13,629 nucleotides of DNA from JAQGMO01 sp050954505 (GTDB lineage: Bacteria; Pseudomonadota; Gammaproteobacteria; Burkholderiales; Burkholderiaceae_D). The stretch spans positions 1-13,629 of the forward strand of contig JBPBPY010000291.1 of NCBI GenBank assembly GCA_050954505.1, read 5' to 3'. The position numbers were made by a program, and so were the translations under genes. The notes under the pieces were generated by a model. That model did no database searches. It was not told where the DNA came from and saw only the letters and a program-made list of their open reading frames with translations. Shown in pieces: positions 1 to 6,719 of the stretch (position 1 is its first letter; each line of letters opens with the position of its first letter).

Positions 1-41
1 GAGACCTTCAGAGTGCTTGTCCCCAAGCGCCGGAATTTCAT
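1..41 (-). CDS. aldo/keto reductase, N-terminal fragment (partial)
   Basis: A minus-strand reading frame starts at the ATG at 41-39 and leaves the window after 13 full codons, reading MKFRRLGTSTLKV. This matches the usual beginning of NADP(H)-dependent aldo/keto reductases of the Tas/YajO type, which open with M-K-x-R-x-L-G-x-S-x-L-x-V before the first strand of the TIM barrel. A good Shine-Dalgarno sequence (AAGGTGG) lies 5 nt upstream of the ATG. The gene follows the GGDEF-EAL gene on the same strand with a 75-nt gap, so co-transcription is possible. Only the N-terminus is visible, so the catalytic Tyr/Lys/His/Asp residues cannot be checked; the family call is an inference from a short motif. 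Confidence 0.5.
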   Translation of the reverse strand, partial: MKFRRLGTSTLKV

Positions 42-116
42 GCTGACCACCTTGTTGTTATGTTCATTCCTCCTTTTTATCACAGTATGTTGCCGGGATT
101 CTGCAACGCATGGCTG

Positions 117-2045
117 TCATGCGCCGCCTTCGAATTCCGGCGCCAGCGCACGCAGCACCAGGCGGTGTTCAAGCAGGCTGGAGGTCAGCTCGCCGGCACG
201 CATTGGCAGGGCAAACAGGTGGCCCTGGAATTCATCGCAGCGCAAGATGGAAAGATACTCTTTCTGCCGCATGGTCTCGACGCCCTCTGCCACCACGCGC
301 AGGTTCAGCGAATGAGCCAGGTTGATGGCGGCGGCAACGATGGCGCGGGCTTCGCAGCTGTGCTCCACTTCGTTGACGATGGAGCGGTCGATCTTCAATT
401 CGGCAACCGGAAAACGCTGCAGGTAGCGCAGGTTGGAAAAGCCGGTGCCGAAGTCGTCGAGCGACAGATGCACGCCCAGCTGCGCCAATGCCAGCAAGGC
501 GTTGAGCGTGTGTTCGGCATGATCCATGGCGCTGATTTCGCTGATTTCCAGCGTCAGCAGTGTGGCGTCGACCATATGCCTGGCCAGCGATGCGCGAATC
601 TGTTCAACCAGTCCCGGCTGGCGCAACTGCTGAAGCGAGAGGTTCACCGACACCGGAATGCGCCAGCCCAGCTCGCGCCAGACCCGCATCTGCCGGCAGG
701 CGTCGTCGATGACCCAGCGGCCGATCGGGACAATCAGCGAGTGGCGTTCGGCGATGGCGATGAATTCGCGCGGACTGACCACGCCACGCTTCGGATGGCG
801 CCAGCGGATCAGCGCTTCGACACTCACCATCCCTGCGCCGCGCCCATCCATCTTCGGTTCGTAGAACAGTTCGAACTGGCTGCGTTCGAGCGCCAGGCGC
901 AGGTCGCATAGATCGATCATCGAGTCGGCGGGACTGGCATCTGCGACGGCGTCATGAAACCGATGGGTGTTCTTGCCCGCTGTCTTGGCCGCGTACATGG
1001 CGGTGTCGGCACAATGAAGCAGCTGTTTTTCATCGACAGCATCGTCGGGGAAGACGGCGATGCCGATCGAGGCCGACAACTGGATGTTGCCGCCAACGCT
1101 GGACAAGGGCGCAGCGACTTCGGTTTCGATGCGGCGCGCCAGCATCGCCAGACCGGTGCGATCCTCCACCGCATCGACCAGCACCACGAATTCATCGCCA
1201 CCGAAACGCGCCACGGTATCGGATGAGCGCAACAGTGCAGTGATGCGCTTGGCAATCTCGCGCAAGGCATGGTCGCCGGCTTCATGGCCTTGGGTGTCGT
1301 TGACGTGCTTGAAGCCATCGAGATCGATGAACAGCAAGGCAATCGAATTGGCTTCGCGCCGGGCCCGTGCGACAGCCTGCGCCAGCCGGTCGGCCAGCAG
1401 CATGCGGTTGGGCAGTTTGGTCAAGTCATCGTGAAAGGCAATCTGCTGCAGTTCGAGGTTCGATTTCTGCAGTGCCGCAGCCAGCACTGCCTGACGCGTT
1501 TGCCGGCGCGCCAGCAGCGTAGTGCTGCACAAGGCCAGGCCAGCCACGCCCATTGCTGCCCCGCCGATGAGCAGCAATACCGTACTGCCGGGCAGAACCT
1601 GAACCGCGGCGCTGCCCTTGTCGCCGAGGTGGGCGGCAAGCTGCATGGCGCAAGTGTACAGCGCGGCACAACTGCTGCCGATCAGCAGCATGAGCAATGG
1701 CGGCCAGGCGCGCCAGCGTTGCGTGCGTGGCATGCATGGCGGAGGACGGCGCAGCAAGACCAGCAAACCCAGGTACATCCAGGACACGATCAATGCAATG
1801 ATGACCAGGTGGGACGGCCAGCCAACATGCCAGACCATCGACGATGGCAGCAGCCCATGCATGATTGCCAGGCCGGCACCGAGTGCCAGCGCACCGCCTG
1901 CACGCCAGTAATGCACACTGGCCCCATCCTCGGTATCCAGATGGCGGGCCAGCAGGAATGACAGGATGCAGGCAGCGAGCGCCACCATCAGAGGCAGGAT
2001 GAACAGCTGGTTGAAAAAAACCGGGGGCGGAAAAGGCATGTGCAT
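117..2045 (-). CDS. membrane GGDEF-EAL cyclic-di-GMP turnover protein
   Basis: A 642-residue inner-membrane signalling protein. Residues 1-180 hold about five hydrophobic segments (roughly 13-33, 50-68, 80-98, 115-137, 152-178) with Met-His at 62-63 and Tyr-Thr at 130-131, which resembles a degenerate MHYT sensor but is not a clean match. A GGDEF domain follows (about 200-365): signature GGDEF at 282-286, preceded at the right spacing by an RxxD product-inhibition site (RSSD, 273-276). The EAL domain (about 375-630) has EAL at 410-412 and the known metal/catalytic positions N468, E500, D530-D531, K551, E587 and Q607. Both domains therefore look catalytically competent for making and breaking c-di-GMP; which dominates cannot be read from sequence. 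The start at 2045 is preferred over the ATG two codons later because GAGAGG sits 5 nt upstream. Confidence 0.93.
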   Translation of the reverse strand: MHMPFPPPVFFNQLFILPLMVALAACILSFLLARHLDTEDGASVHYWRAGGALALGAGLAIMHGLLPSSMVWHVGWPSHLVIIALIVSWMYLGLLVLLRRPPPCMPRTQRWRAWPPLLMLLIGSSCAALYTCAMQLAAHLGDKGSAAVQVLPGSTVLLLIGGAAMGVAGLALCSTTLLARRQTRQAVLAAALQKSNLELQQIAFHDDLTKLPNRMLLADRLAQAVARARREANSIALLFIDLDGFKHVNDTQGHEAGDHALREIAKRITALLRSSDTVARFGGDEFVVLVDAVEDRTGLAMLARRIETEVAAPLSSVGGNIQLSASIGIAVFPDDAVDEKQLLHCADTAMYAAKTAGKNTHRFHDAVADASPADSMIDLCDLRLALERSQFELFYEPKMDGRGAGMVSVEALIRWRHPKRGVVSPREFIAIAERHSLIVPIGRWVIDDACRQMRVWRELGWRIPVSVNLSLQQLRQPGLVEQIRASLARHMVDATLLTLEISEISAMDHAEHTLNALLALAQLGVHLSLDDFGTGFSNLRYLQRFPVAELKIDRSIVNEVEHSCEARAIVAAAINLAHSLNLRVVAEGVETMRQKEYLSILRCDEFQGHLFALPMRAGELTSSLLEHRLVLRALAPEFEGGA

Positions 2046-2181
2046 TCGAACCTCTCGTTGACGACCATCGCTGCAAAATGGTGTTCAATCTGCATTCGCT
2101 CCGCGGCCGGAAGCGCGTGCCCGACACATGGTGCCTTGTAGAAACCATGTATCTCAATCCGATTGTAATTCTTGCTTACGG

Positions 2182-2209
2182 CTAATATATCTCTTTTTCC
2201 AATTGACAA
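2182..2209 (-). promoter_or_regulatory. candidate sigma-70 promoter of the GGDEF-EAL gene
   Basis: On the minus strand TTGTCA (5 of 6 to the -35 consensus) is followed after 16 nt by TATTAG, with TATATT as an alternative -10 two bases nearer. It lies in an AT-rich patch about 137 nt before the start codon. The rest of the 380-nt gap between the GGDEF-EAL gene and the HAD gene shows no convincing ORF, only a short GACA repeat and a weak hairpin. Confidence 0.35.
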
Positions 2210-2384
2210 CAATCGAAACAAACAATTACCGACAAAAATTCCTGGCGATTTCCGAGCTAAATTGTAAACCGGCAATCCATGCGGCATGGCGCTGCATTGC
2301 GCTACCGCAAGCGGCCACCACTAGTCACAATGTTACACAGCGATGGCGGATCGCTACATCGGTTGGGGATGGAAAATGCTGCCT

Positions 2385-2399
2385 CCGCTGCTGCAGCGG
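2385..2399 (-). terminator. weak hairpin after the HAD gene
   Basis: CCGCTGC and GCAGCGG form a GC-rich inverted repeat around a single T about 27 nt past the HAD stop codon. On the minus strand a TTTT run follows about 7 nt later. Effective stem length is only 5-6 bp and the T run is not adjacent, so termination is uncertain. Confidence 0.25.
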
Positions 2400-2425
2400 A
2401 CAGACAGACAGCTAGACAGGTGTCT

Positions 2426-3142
2426 TCAGCGCAGCAAGACGCTGGCGCGACGGCGCAAGCCGCCCAGCGCAGGCAGTTTCAGGTCGACATACAGCGGGCG
2501 CTTGCGCAGCAGTCCTGGCGTTGCGGGTGGCGCTGCCAGGTAGCCGGTGATCCAGGCCGTGCGCATGCCGACGGCGCGTGCGGCTTTCAGATTGGCCACC
2601 GTATCTTCGACCAAGATGCAGCGTGCCGGCTTGACACCCTCGCGTGCGGCCATCTTGCGCAGCAGCGAGCGCGCCGGCTTGGGGCGCAAATGGCGAAATA
2701 CCGTCATCGACTCGATCGCCACATGACTGGAGAAATGTTTTTTCAGCTTCAGGTGGCGCATGACTGCGCTGGAATACCTGCGTGGCGCATTGGTGAGGAG
2801 GATTTTCCGGCCAGGCAGGGCAGCGAGCAAGCGCGCCAGTCCACGCTCGCTGCTGATCATGCTGTGCAAGTCGTCGAATTGATGGGCGGCGTGGAGAAAA
2901 TCGGCCGCACGCACCTGGTGATGCAGCACCATGCCCAGCAGCGCCGCACCGTAGCGCCGGGTGTAATGCAGCCTTGCTGCATTGGCAGCGGCCTGCACCT
3001 GCGGCATTGCCGCGTTGCCCAGGACGCCGCTGATGAAGGCATTCATGTTGGCGGCAATGGCAGGAAAGATCGCCGTTGACGCATCATGAAGCGTGTTATC
3101 CAGATCGAAAAACCAGACCGGGCCTGGCTGGTACCGCTTCAT
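2426..3142 (-). CDS. HAD-family hydrolase, pyrimidine 5'-nucleotidase-like
   Basis: A 238-residue cytosolic HAD hydrolase. Motif I is FFDLDNTLHD (11-20) with nucleophile D13 and acid/base D15; motif II threonine is T117 in LLTNAP; motif III lysine is K155 in RPKPARSLL; motif IV is VEDTVANLKAA with E179-D180. The helical cap lies between motifs I and II (about 20-105). This DLDNTLH form is typical of the pyrimidine 5'-nucleotidase subfamily (SDT1-like), which removes phosphate from UMP/CMP-type nucleotides; the exact substrate is inferred. It starts 11 nt after the argB stop codon, so the two are probably co-transcribed. In Burkholderiales a gene of this family often follows argB. The ribosome-binding site is weak, which suggests translational dependence on argB. 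Confidence 0.85.
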   Translation of the reverse strand: MKRYQPGPVWFFDLDNTLHDASTAIFPAIAANMNAFISGVLGNAAMPQVQAAANAARLHYTRRYGAALLGMVLHHQVRAADFLHAAHQFDDLHSMISSERGLARLLAALPGRKILLTNAPRRYSSAVMRHLKLKKHFSSHVAIESMTVFRHLRPKPARSLLRKMAAREGVKPARCILVEDTVANLKAARAVGMRTAWITGYLAAPPATPGLLRKRPLYVDLKLPALGGLRRRASVLLR

Positions 3143-3153
3143 AACCGATCAGT

Positions 3154-4053
3154 TCAATGCGAACGGATCATGGTGCCAAATGCCTGTTCGGTCAGCACTT
3201 CGAGCAGCAGCGAATGCTCGATGCGGCCATCGATGATATGCACGGTATTGACGCCGGATTTGGCAGCATCGAGCGCCGAGGAGATCTTTGGCAGCATGCC
3301 GCCGGAAATCGTGCCATCGGCGAACATTGCATCGATCTCGCGCGCCGACAGGTCGGTCAGCAGATTGCCCTGCTTGTCCTGCACGCCGGCGATATTGGTC
3401 ATCATGATCAACTTTTCCGCATTCAGGATCTCGGCGATCTTGCCGGCCACCACGTCGGCATTGATGTTGTAGGCCTGGCCGTCGATGCCAAAACCGATTG
3501 GCGAAATGATGGGAATGAAGGCATCGTCCTGCAGCGCCCGGACCACGGCCGGATTGATGGCATCGATTTCACCAACGAAGCCGATGTCGAGGAACTGCCC
3601 CGGATTGTCCTTGTCCGGCATCTGCATCCGGCGCGCGCGAATCAAGCCGCCATCCTTGCCGGTCAGGCCGACTGCCTGCCCGCCGTAGTGATTGATCAGC
3701 ATGACGATATCCTGCTGCACTTCACCGCCCAGCACCCACTCCACCACTTCCATGGTTTCTTCATCGGTCACGCGCATGCCCTGCACGAAGGTGCCGACCT
3801 TGCCGATCTTTTTCAGCGCATTGTCGATCTGCGGTCCGCCGCCATGCACCACCACCGGATTCATGCCGACCAGCTTGAGCAGGATGACGTCGCGGGCAAA
3901 ACCATGCTTGAGGCGTTCGTCGGTCATGGCGTTGCCGCCGTACTTGATGACAATGGTCTTGCCATGGAATTTGCGAATGTACGGCAGCGCTTCCGCAAGG
4001 ATTTCAGCCTTGATGGAAGAAGCGACTTCAACGAGCGGATCGGTTTCAGACAT
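3154..4053 (-). CDS. argB: acetylglutamate kinase
   Basis: Phosphorylates N-acetyl-L-glutamate with ATP, the second step of arginine synthesis, in the cytosol. The 299-residue protein has the amino-acid-kinase fold: IKYGGNAM (36-43, K37 for phosphate binding), substrate loop VHGGGPQI (69-76), MRVTDEETMEVVEWVLGG (93-110), NINADVVAG (196-204), MTNIAGV (218-224) and GGMLPK (251-256). The frame is open to 4125, but the ATG at 4053 gives the usual family N-terminus (MSETDP) and length. The N-terminal helix before the kinase core and the C-terminal IEHSLLLEVLTEQAFGT segment are features of hexameric, arginine-inhibited enzymes, so feedback inhibition is likely (inference). The SD is weak (GGA 7 nt upstream). 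Confidence 0.97.
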   Translation of the reverse strand: MSETDPLVEVASSIKAEILAEALPYIRKFHGKTIVIKYGGNAMTDERLKHGFARDVILLKLVGMNPVVVHGGGPQIDNALKKIGKVGTFVQGMRVTDEETMEVVEWVLGGEVQQDIVMLINHYGGQAVGLTGKDGGLIRARRMQMPDKDNPGQFLDIGFVGEIDAINPAVVRALQDDAFIPIISPIGFGIDGQAYNINADVVAGKIAEILNAEKLIMMTNIAGVQDKQGNLLTDLSAREIDAMFADGTISGGMLPKISSALDAAKSGVNTVHIIDGRIEHSLLLEVLTEQAFGTMIRSH

Positions 4054-4082
4054 GGGGCATCCAGTAATAGGGGGTTGACGCG

Positions 4083-4088
4083 ATTTTA
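4083..4088 (-). promoter_or_regulatory. candidate -10 box for argB
   Basis: TAAAAT on the minus strand, about 30 nt before the argB start, matches the -10 consensus at 5 of 6 bases. No clear -35 element is found at 16-18 nt. A 10-bp palindrome, TTGCGCGCAA (4108-4117), lies just upstream in the argB/CWC divergent region. Confidence 0.3.
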
Positions 4089-4135
4089 CAGCGAAAGCAG
4101 ATTTTCCTTGCGCGCAATTTGGCACATGTTAAGCC

Positions 4136-4162
4136 AGGACAAACCGGCACCTCTGGTATCCT
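4136..4162 (+). promoter_or_regulatory. candidate extended -10 promoter for the CWC gene
   Basis: TGGTATCCT (4154-4162) fits an extended -10 (TGnTATnnT). AGGACA at 4136 could act as a poor -35 with a 15-nt spacer. It points away from argB toward the CWC gene. Confidence 0.25.
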
Positions 4163-4201
4163 GAAATGCCGATTCGGCCCGACGACTTCGATCAAGCTCC
4201 C

Positions 4202-4300
4202 ATGTCCGCAACCATGCCCTCTTCTCAACCCAACTTCAGCGCAGCAAAGGCGGCACTGCGACCCTTGGCATTGAAAGTCTGGACGGGGTGCGCCCAGTGA
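4202..4300 (+). CDS. possible 32-codon upstream ORF
   Basis: An ORF from ATG 4202 (a second ATG is at 4214) to TGA 4298-4300 encodes a 32-residue peptide beginning MSATMPSSQP. Its stop overlaps the GTG at 4297 of the next reading frame as GTGA, an arrangement typical of translational coupling. No good SD is visible before it and I recognise no family. It may be a leader ORF or chance. Confidence 0.22.
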   Translation: MSATMPSSQPNFSAAKAALRPLALKVWTGCAQ

Positions 4301-4578
4301 GCTGCTGCAGCGCCTGCGGCGCGCGGTTTTCCTGCCTGATGGATGAGGGCACGCAGGATGGCAAGAGCGCTGCCAGCGCTTGCTGGTGCATGGCCATGCC
4401 GGCCTTCATGCCGCTGCCGGCTGCCGTCGATGAAAAAACCGGCACCGGCGTGGATGCATGCATGCCGCAGCCGGCGCGGTCAACGGCAGCGCTGCCTGCG
4501 CCTGCAGCGGGCTGCTATTGCCCGGACTGCCTGCATGCCATGCTTGCTGCGCAAGGCCTGCGCGCGGGCGGAAATTGA
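4288..4578 (+). CDS. cysteine-rich CWC family protein
   Basis: A small, 96-residue cysteine-rich protein. CxxCGxxFxC spans residues 7-16, CWC is at 32-34 and the C-terminal CYCPDCL is at 76-82; this order defines the Cys-rich CWC family, thought to bind metal, with no established function. The segment between CWC and CYCP (35-75) is longer and more Ala/Pro-rich than I expect for the family and holds an extra Cys58. The start is a GTG: 4288, or 4297, which would sit 9 nt after GGACGGG and overlap the upstream ORF stop as GTGA. No ATG is available before the first cysteine motif. It is divergent from argB and convergent with fadL. Confidence 0.78.
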   Translation: MRPVSCCSACGARFSCLMDEGTQDGKSAASACWCMAMPAFMPLPAAVDEKTGTGVDACMPQPARSTAALPAPAAGCYCPDCLHAMLAAQGLRAGGN

Positions 4579-4601
4579 AAAGGGCCGGCATGGCCGGCCC
4601 T
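4571..4601 (-). terminator. intrinsic terminator of fadL
   Basis: AGGGCCGGC and GCCGGCCCT form perfect 9-bp arms around a 3-nt loop (4581-4601). On the minus strand the arm is followed directly by TTTCAATTT, giving a Rho-independent terminator 24 nt after the fadL stop codon. On the plus strand there is no T run, so it would stop CWC transcription less well. Confidence 0.75.
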
Positions 4602-4624
4602 GCGTGCTGCATGAAACTGATCGA

Positions 4625-6037
4625 TCAGAATGAATAGTTGTACTGGACGCTGACGATGTTCACGTTCTCGCTGTAGGTGCCGGTCTGGGTTCCGCCAACC
4701 GGTGGTTCCGATTTGTTGATGCTGGAATCCTTGACGAACATGTGGACATATCCCACATCGATTGCGCTTCGGGCTGTGAGCTTGTACTGCGCCCCCAGAC
4801 CGAGCCAGATCCGGTTGTTGTCCGGCACGCGGCCGGTGCGGAACTCGCTCTTGACCGGTGTCTGGTCATACGCAACGCCTGTGCGCAGGAGCCATTTTTC
4901 ATCATATTTGTAGGTCGTGCCGATTGCATAGCGCAAGGTATTGCGCCATTGTTCCTGCGTCACGCTATCGGCAGCGCCATTGTTGAAGCTGATGCGCAAT
5001 TCCTTGAAGCGGCTCCAGTTCATCCAGCTGATGTCGGTCAGCAGTGTCCATTTCGGATCGAGATCGAAGGCAGCGGACAGGTCGACCGAATCGGGCAGGT
5101 CGAGTCCGGCATTGACACCGGTATTGCTGAATGTCGGCGAAGCGGCGAGGATGGCCGGCAGACCCGCAGGGATGTCGTAACTGGCATTGCCGGAAAGCCG
5201 ATGGATGATGCGTGAACGGTAAGCTGCGCCAAAGCGGGTGCTCGGCGTCATTTCATAGAGGGCACCGACATTGAAGCCAAAGCCCCAATCATTGCCATCG
5301 ACAGTGACCTTGCCATCCTTGTTCTGTGGCAGGCTGCCTGATGGGGCGCAATTGGCAGCGCCAAGCGAACCCACGCAAACGGTACCAAAATCGATTGCCT
5401 TGGAAAGCTTGACGTCGATGTACTGCGCGCTGACGCCACCGCCCAGGGACAGCTTTTCATTGACGCGCCAGGCGATCACGGGATTGATGTTGACGGTCTT
5501 GACCTGGGACTTGAGGGCTTGGTAGCGGCCGGCCCAGCCACTGTCGTAATCGGTGGTCAGGCCGAACGGCACCGTGAGGCCGATGCCGAAGCGCAGGTTG
5601 GGTGCGATATCGGTGGCGTAGAACATGGCCGGAACGAACTCCAGATCGCCGGCGTCGCCGCCGTTGCCACCGGTGGCGGCGTTGCCGGCACCGGAAAGCG
5701 AACCCTGGTTACTGAATTCGATCTTCGGTGTGATGCCGGAACCCGTCAAACTGATCTGGCTGCCGCTCATGCGCATGAGGCCGGCGGGATTGTAGAAAAC
5801 CGTCGAGGCATCGCTGGCTTCTGCAGCGCCACCGGCGTGGGCCACACCGAGGCTGGCCGCGCTCATTTCGCCCAAAGCAAAACCGGCTGCGCCTGCCGTG
5901 CCGGAAATCAGGCAGAGCAATGCCGCAGCACTGGCACAGGCGCTGGCGTGCTTGACTGACTGAAGGGAGAATCGGGAGGATGACTCGAGCGAATTGAAAG
6001 CGGACTTCGAAGCGAAAATTCCATGGCGATTTTTCAT
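4625..6037 (-). CDS. fadL: FadL/OmpP1/TodX family outer-membrane transporter
   Basis: A 470-residue outer-membrane beta-barrel that takes up long-chain fatty acids or other hydrophobic compounds. The signal peptide has a long N-region and hydrophobic core at about 32-46, with likely cleavage TAGA|AGFALGE after residue 50, giving the family's mature AGF start. The plug segment has DASTVFYNPAGL (76-87) with the NPA motif. The rest alternates as in a barrel and ends YNYSF, with the terminal Phe used for outer-membrane assembly. The frame is open to 6115, but ATG 6037 has GGAGA 6 nt upstream and fits the signal peptide. Substrate (fatty acid or aromatic hydrocarbon) is not determined; no degradation genes are nearby. 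It stands alone with its own terminator. Confidence 0.93.
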   Translation of the reverse strand: MKNRHGIFASKSAFNSLESSSRFSLQSVKHASACASAAALLCLISGTAGAAGFALGEMSAASLGVAHAGGAAEASDASTVFYNPAGLMRMSGSQISLTGSGITPKIEFSNQGSLSGAGNAATGGNGGDAGDLEFVPAMFYATDIAPNLRFGIGLTVPFGLTTDYDSGWAGRYQALKSQVKTVNINPVIAWRVNEKLSLGGGVSAQYIDVKLSKAIDFGTVCVGSLGAANCAPSGSLPQNKDGKVTVDGNDWGFGFNVGALYEMTPSTRFGAAYRSRIIHRLSGNASYDIPAGLPAILAASPTFSNTGVNAGLDLPDSVDLSAAFDLDPKWTLLTDISWMNWSRFKELRISFNNGAADSVTQEQWRNTLRYAIGTTYKYDEKWLLRTGVAYDQTPVKSEFRTGRVPDNNRIWLGLGAQYKLTARSAIDVGYVHMFVKDSSINKSEPPVGGTQTGTYSENVNIVSVQYNYSF

Positions 6038-6063
6038 CTGTCTCTCCGTATTGATTTGAGGCA

Positions 6064-6072
6064 AGCATAGCA
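6064..6072 (-). promoter_or_regulatory. candidate extended -10 of fadL
   Basis: Minus-strand TGCTATGCT fits an extended -10 about 30 nt before the start codon. No good -35 is seen at 16-18 nt. Confidence 0.28.
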
Positions 6073-6160
6073 TCCAACACCAGCCCAACCGGAGAAGTTG
6101 ACAAATAAAGAACAATCGTGCTTTTAATTATGTTGCAGAATTCCAACTAGACATGCAGCA

Positions 6161-6179
6161 ATTGTGCAGCGTACACAAT
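6161..6179. repeat. inverted repeat ATTGTG-N7-CACAAT
   Basis: Perfect 6-bp arms separated by 7 nt give a 19-bp dyad between fadL and the exported-protein gene. The spacing suits a dimeric regulator, but it abuts a hairpin and may be part of a longer 3' structure. Confidence 0.35.
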
Positions 6180-6201
6180 ATGCCGGCGTGTGCGCCGGCA
6201 T
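6180..6201 (-). terminator. hairpin after the exported-protein gene
   Basis: ATGCCGGCG and CGCCGGCAT form perfect 9-bp arms around TGTG, 8 nt past the stop codon of the gene at 6210. The following minus-strand sequence (ATTGTG) has few T residues, so it is either a weak intrinsic terminator or a 3'-end stabilising stem. Confidence 0.5.
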
Positions 6202-6209
6202 GATGCCAA

Positions 6210-6647
6210 TCAGTGAACGCGATTGCTGCGTTCCGTCATTGAACGGATCCGCAGGCTGACGACCGCCATGGCGACAAACAGGATGGCCAGCGTACGCGAC
6301 GCCGTGATCCATCTGTCCTCGGTATCGTCACCGAGCTTGCCACTGCCGAATTGGCTGGCGAATTGCAGGCGGCTGCCGACATCCTGGGTCGGCGTGGCTG
6401 ACGCACTGGCGATGATGTTGGAGACGCTGGCATTGACATTCATCATCCGAGCGTTGCCCGTGTCATGTGATTGGCTCGCTGTGGTGACCGTCATGTCATG
6501 ACCATGGATGGTCGCCGACATTGCCGGAGCGCAGACCAGCGCGGTAGCAATTGCTGCACCCGAAATACCTTTCGAGACCGCATTCATCCAGCCTGAAGCA
6601 GGTGTACGACTGTTGTTCATTGAAACAAGGTTTGTTGAATTACGCAT
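6210..6647 (-). CDS. exported protein with C-terminal membrane segment, unknown function
   Basis: I do not recognise this 145-residue protein. It has a signal-peptide-like start (basic/polar region, hydrophobic GAAIATALVCAPAMSA, likely cleavage after AMSA near residue 45). A low-complexity Ser/Thr/Asn/Ala/His middle follows, then a single hydrophobic helix (LAILFVAMAVVSL) closed by a basic tail (RIRSMTERSNRVH). This signal, stalk, helix, basic-tail layout recalls C-terminal sorting signals, but there is no PEP, LPXTG or GlyGly motif. It could simply be an inner-membrane-anchored periplasmic protein. The ATG at 6647 has GGATGG 5 nt upstream; 6656 and 6620 are in-frame alternatives. It is transcribed away from the exopolysaccharide transferase across a 700-nt gap. 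Confidence 0.6.
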   Translation of the reverse strand: MRNSTNLVSMNNSRTPASGWMNAVSKGISGAAIATALVCAPAMSATIHGHDMTVTTASQSHDTGNARMMNVNASVSNIIASASATPTQDVGSRLQFASQFGSGKLGDDTEDRWITASRTLAILFVAMAVVSLRIRSMTERSNRVH

Positions 6648-6703
6648 TTTGACCATCCGTCAAGTAAAGGCTACGTTGAGTCTCTTGTAAGGAATGAGGC
6701 TTA

Positions 6704-6719
6704 TGGCATCAAGACTGCT
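6704..6719 (+). promoter_or_regulatory. candidate sigma-54 (-24/-12) promoter
   Basis: TGGCAT-N5-CTGCT matches the RpoN consensus TGGCAC-N5-TTGCW with one change in each half, and the invariant GG and GC are 10 nt apart. It points toward the transferase gene, which begins about 630 nt downstream, so it would need a long leader or serve an unseen transcript. Confidence 0.3.

Noticed and set aside
60..911. 283-codon plus-strand ORF opposite the GGDEF-EAL gene
   Set aside because: Antisense to conserved GGDEF/EAL motifs; the Gln/His/Asp-rich translation is typical of a shadow frame.
2279..3079. 266-codon plus-strand ORF opposite the HAD gene
   Set aside because: The minus strand carries all four HAD motifs; this frame has no recognisable motif and Gln/Arg/His-rich composition.
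3157..4164. 335-codon plus-strand ORF opposite argB
   Set aside because: Complete shadow of a clearly conserved acetylglutamate kinase; no SD and no family.
4406..4612. Minus-strand ORFs opposite the CWC gene
   Set aside because: They run through the fadL terminator hairpin and are antisense to the conserved CxxC, CWC and CYCPxC motifs.
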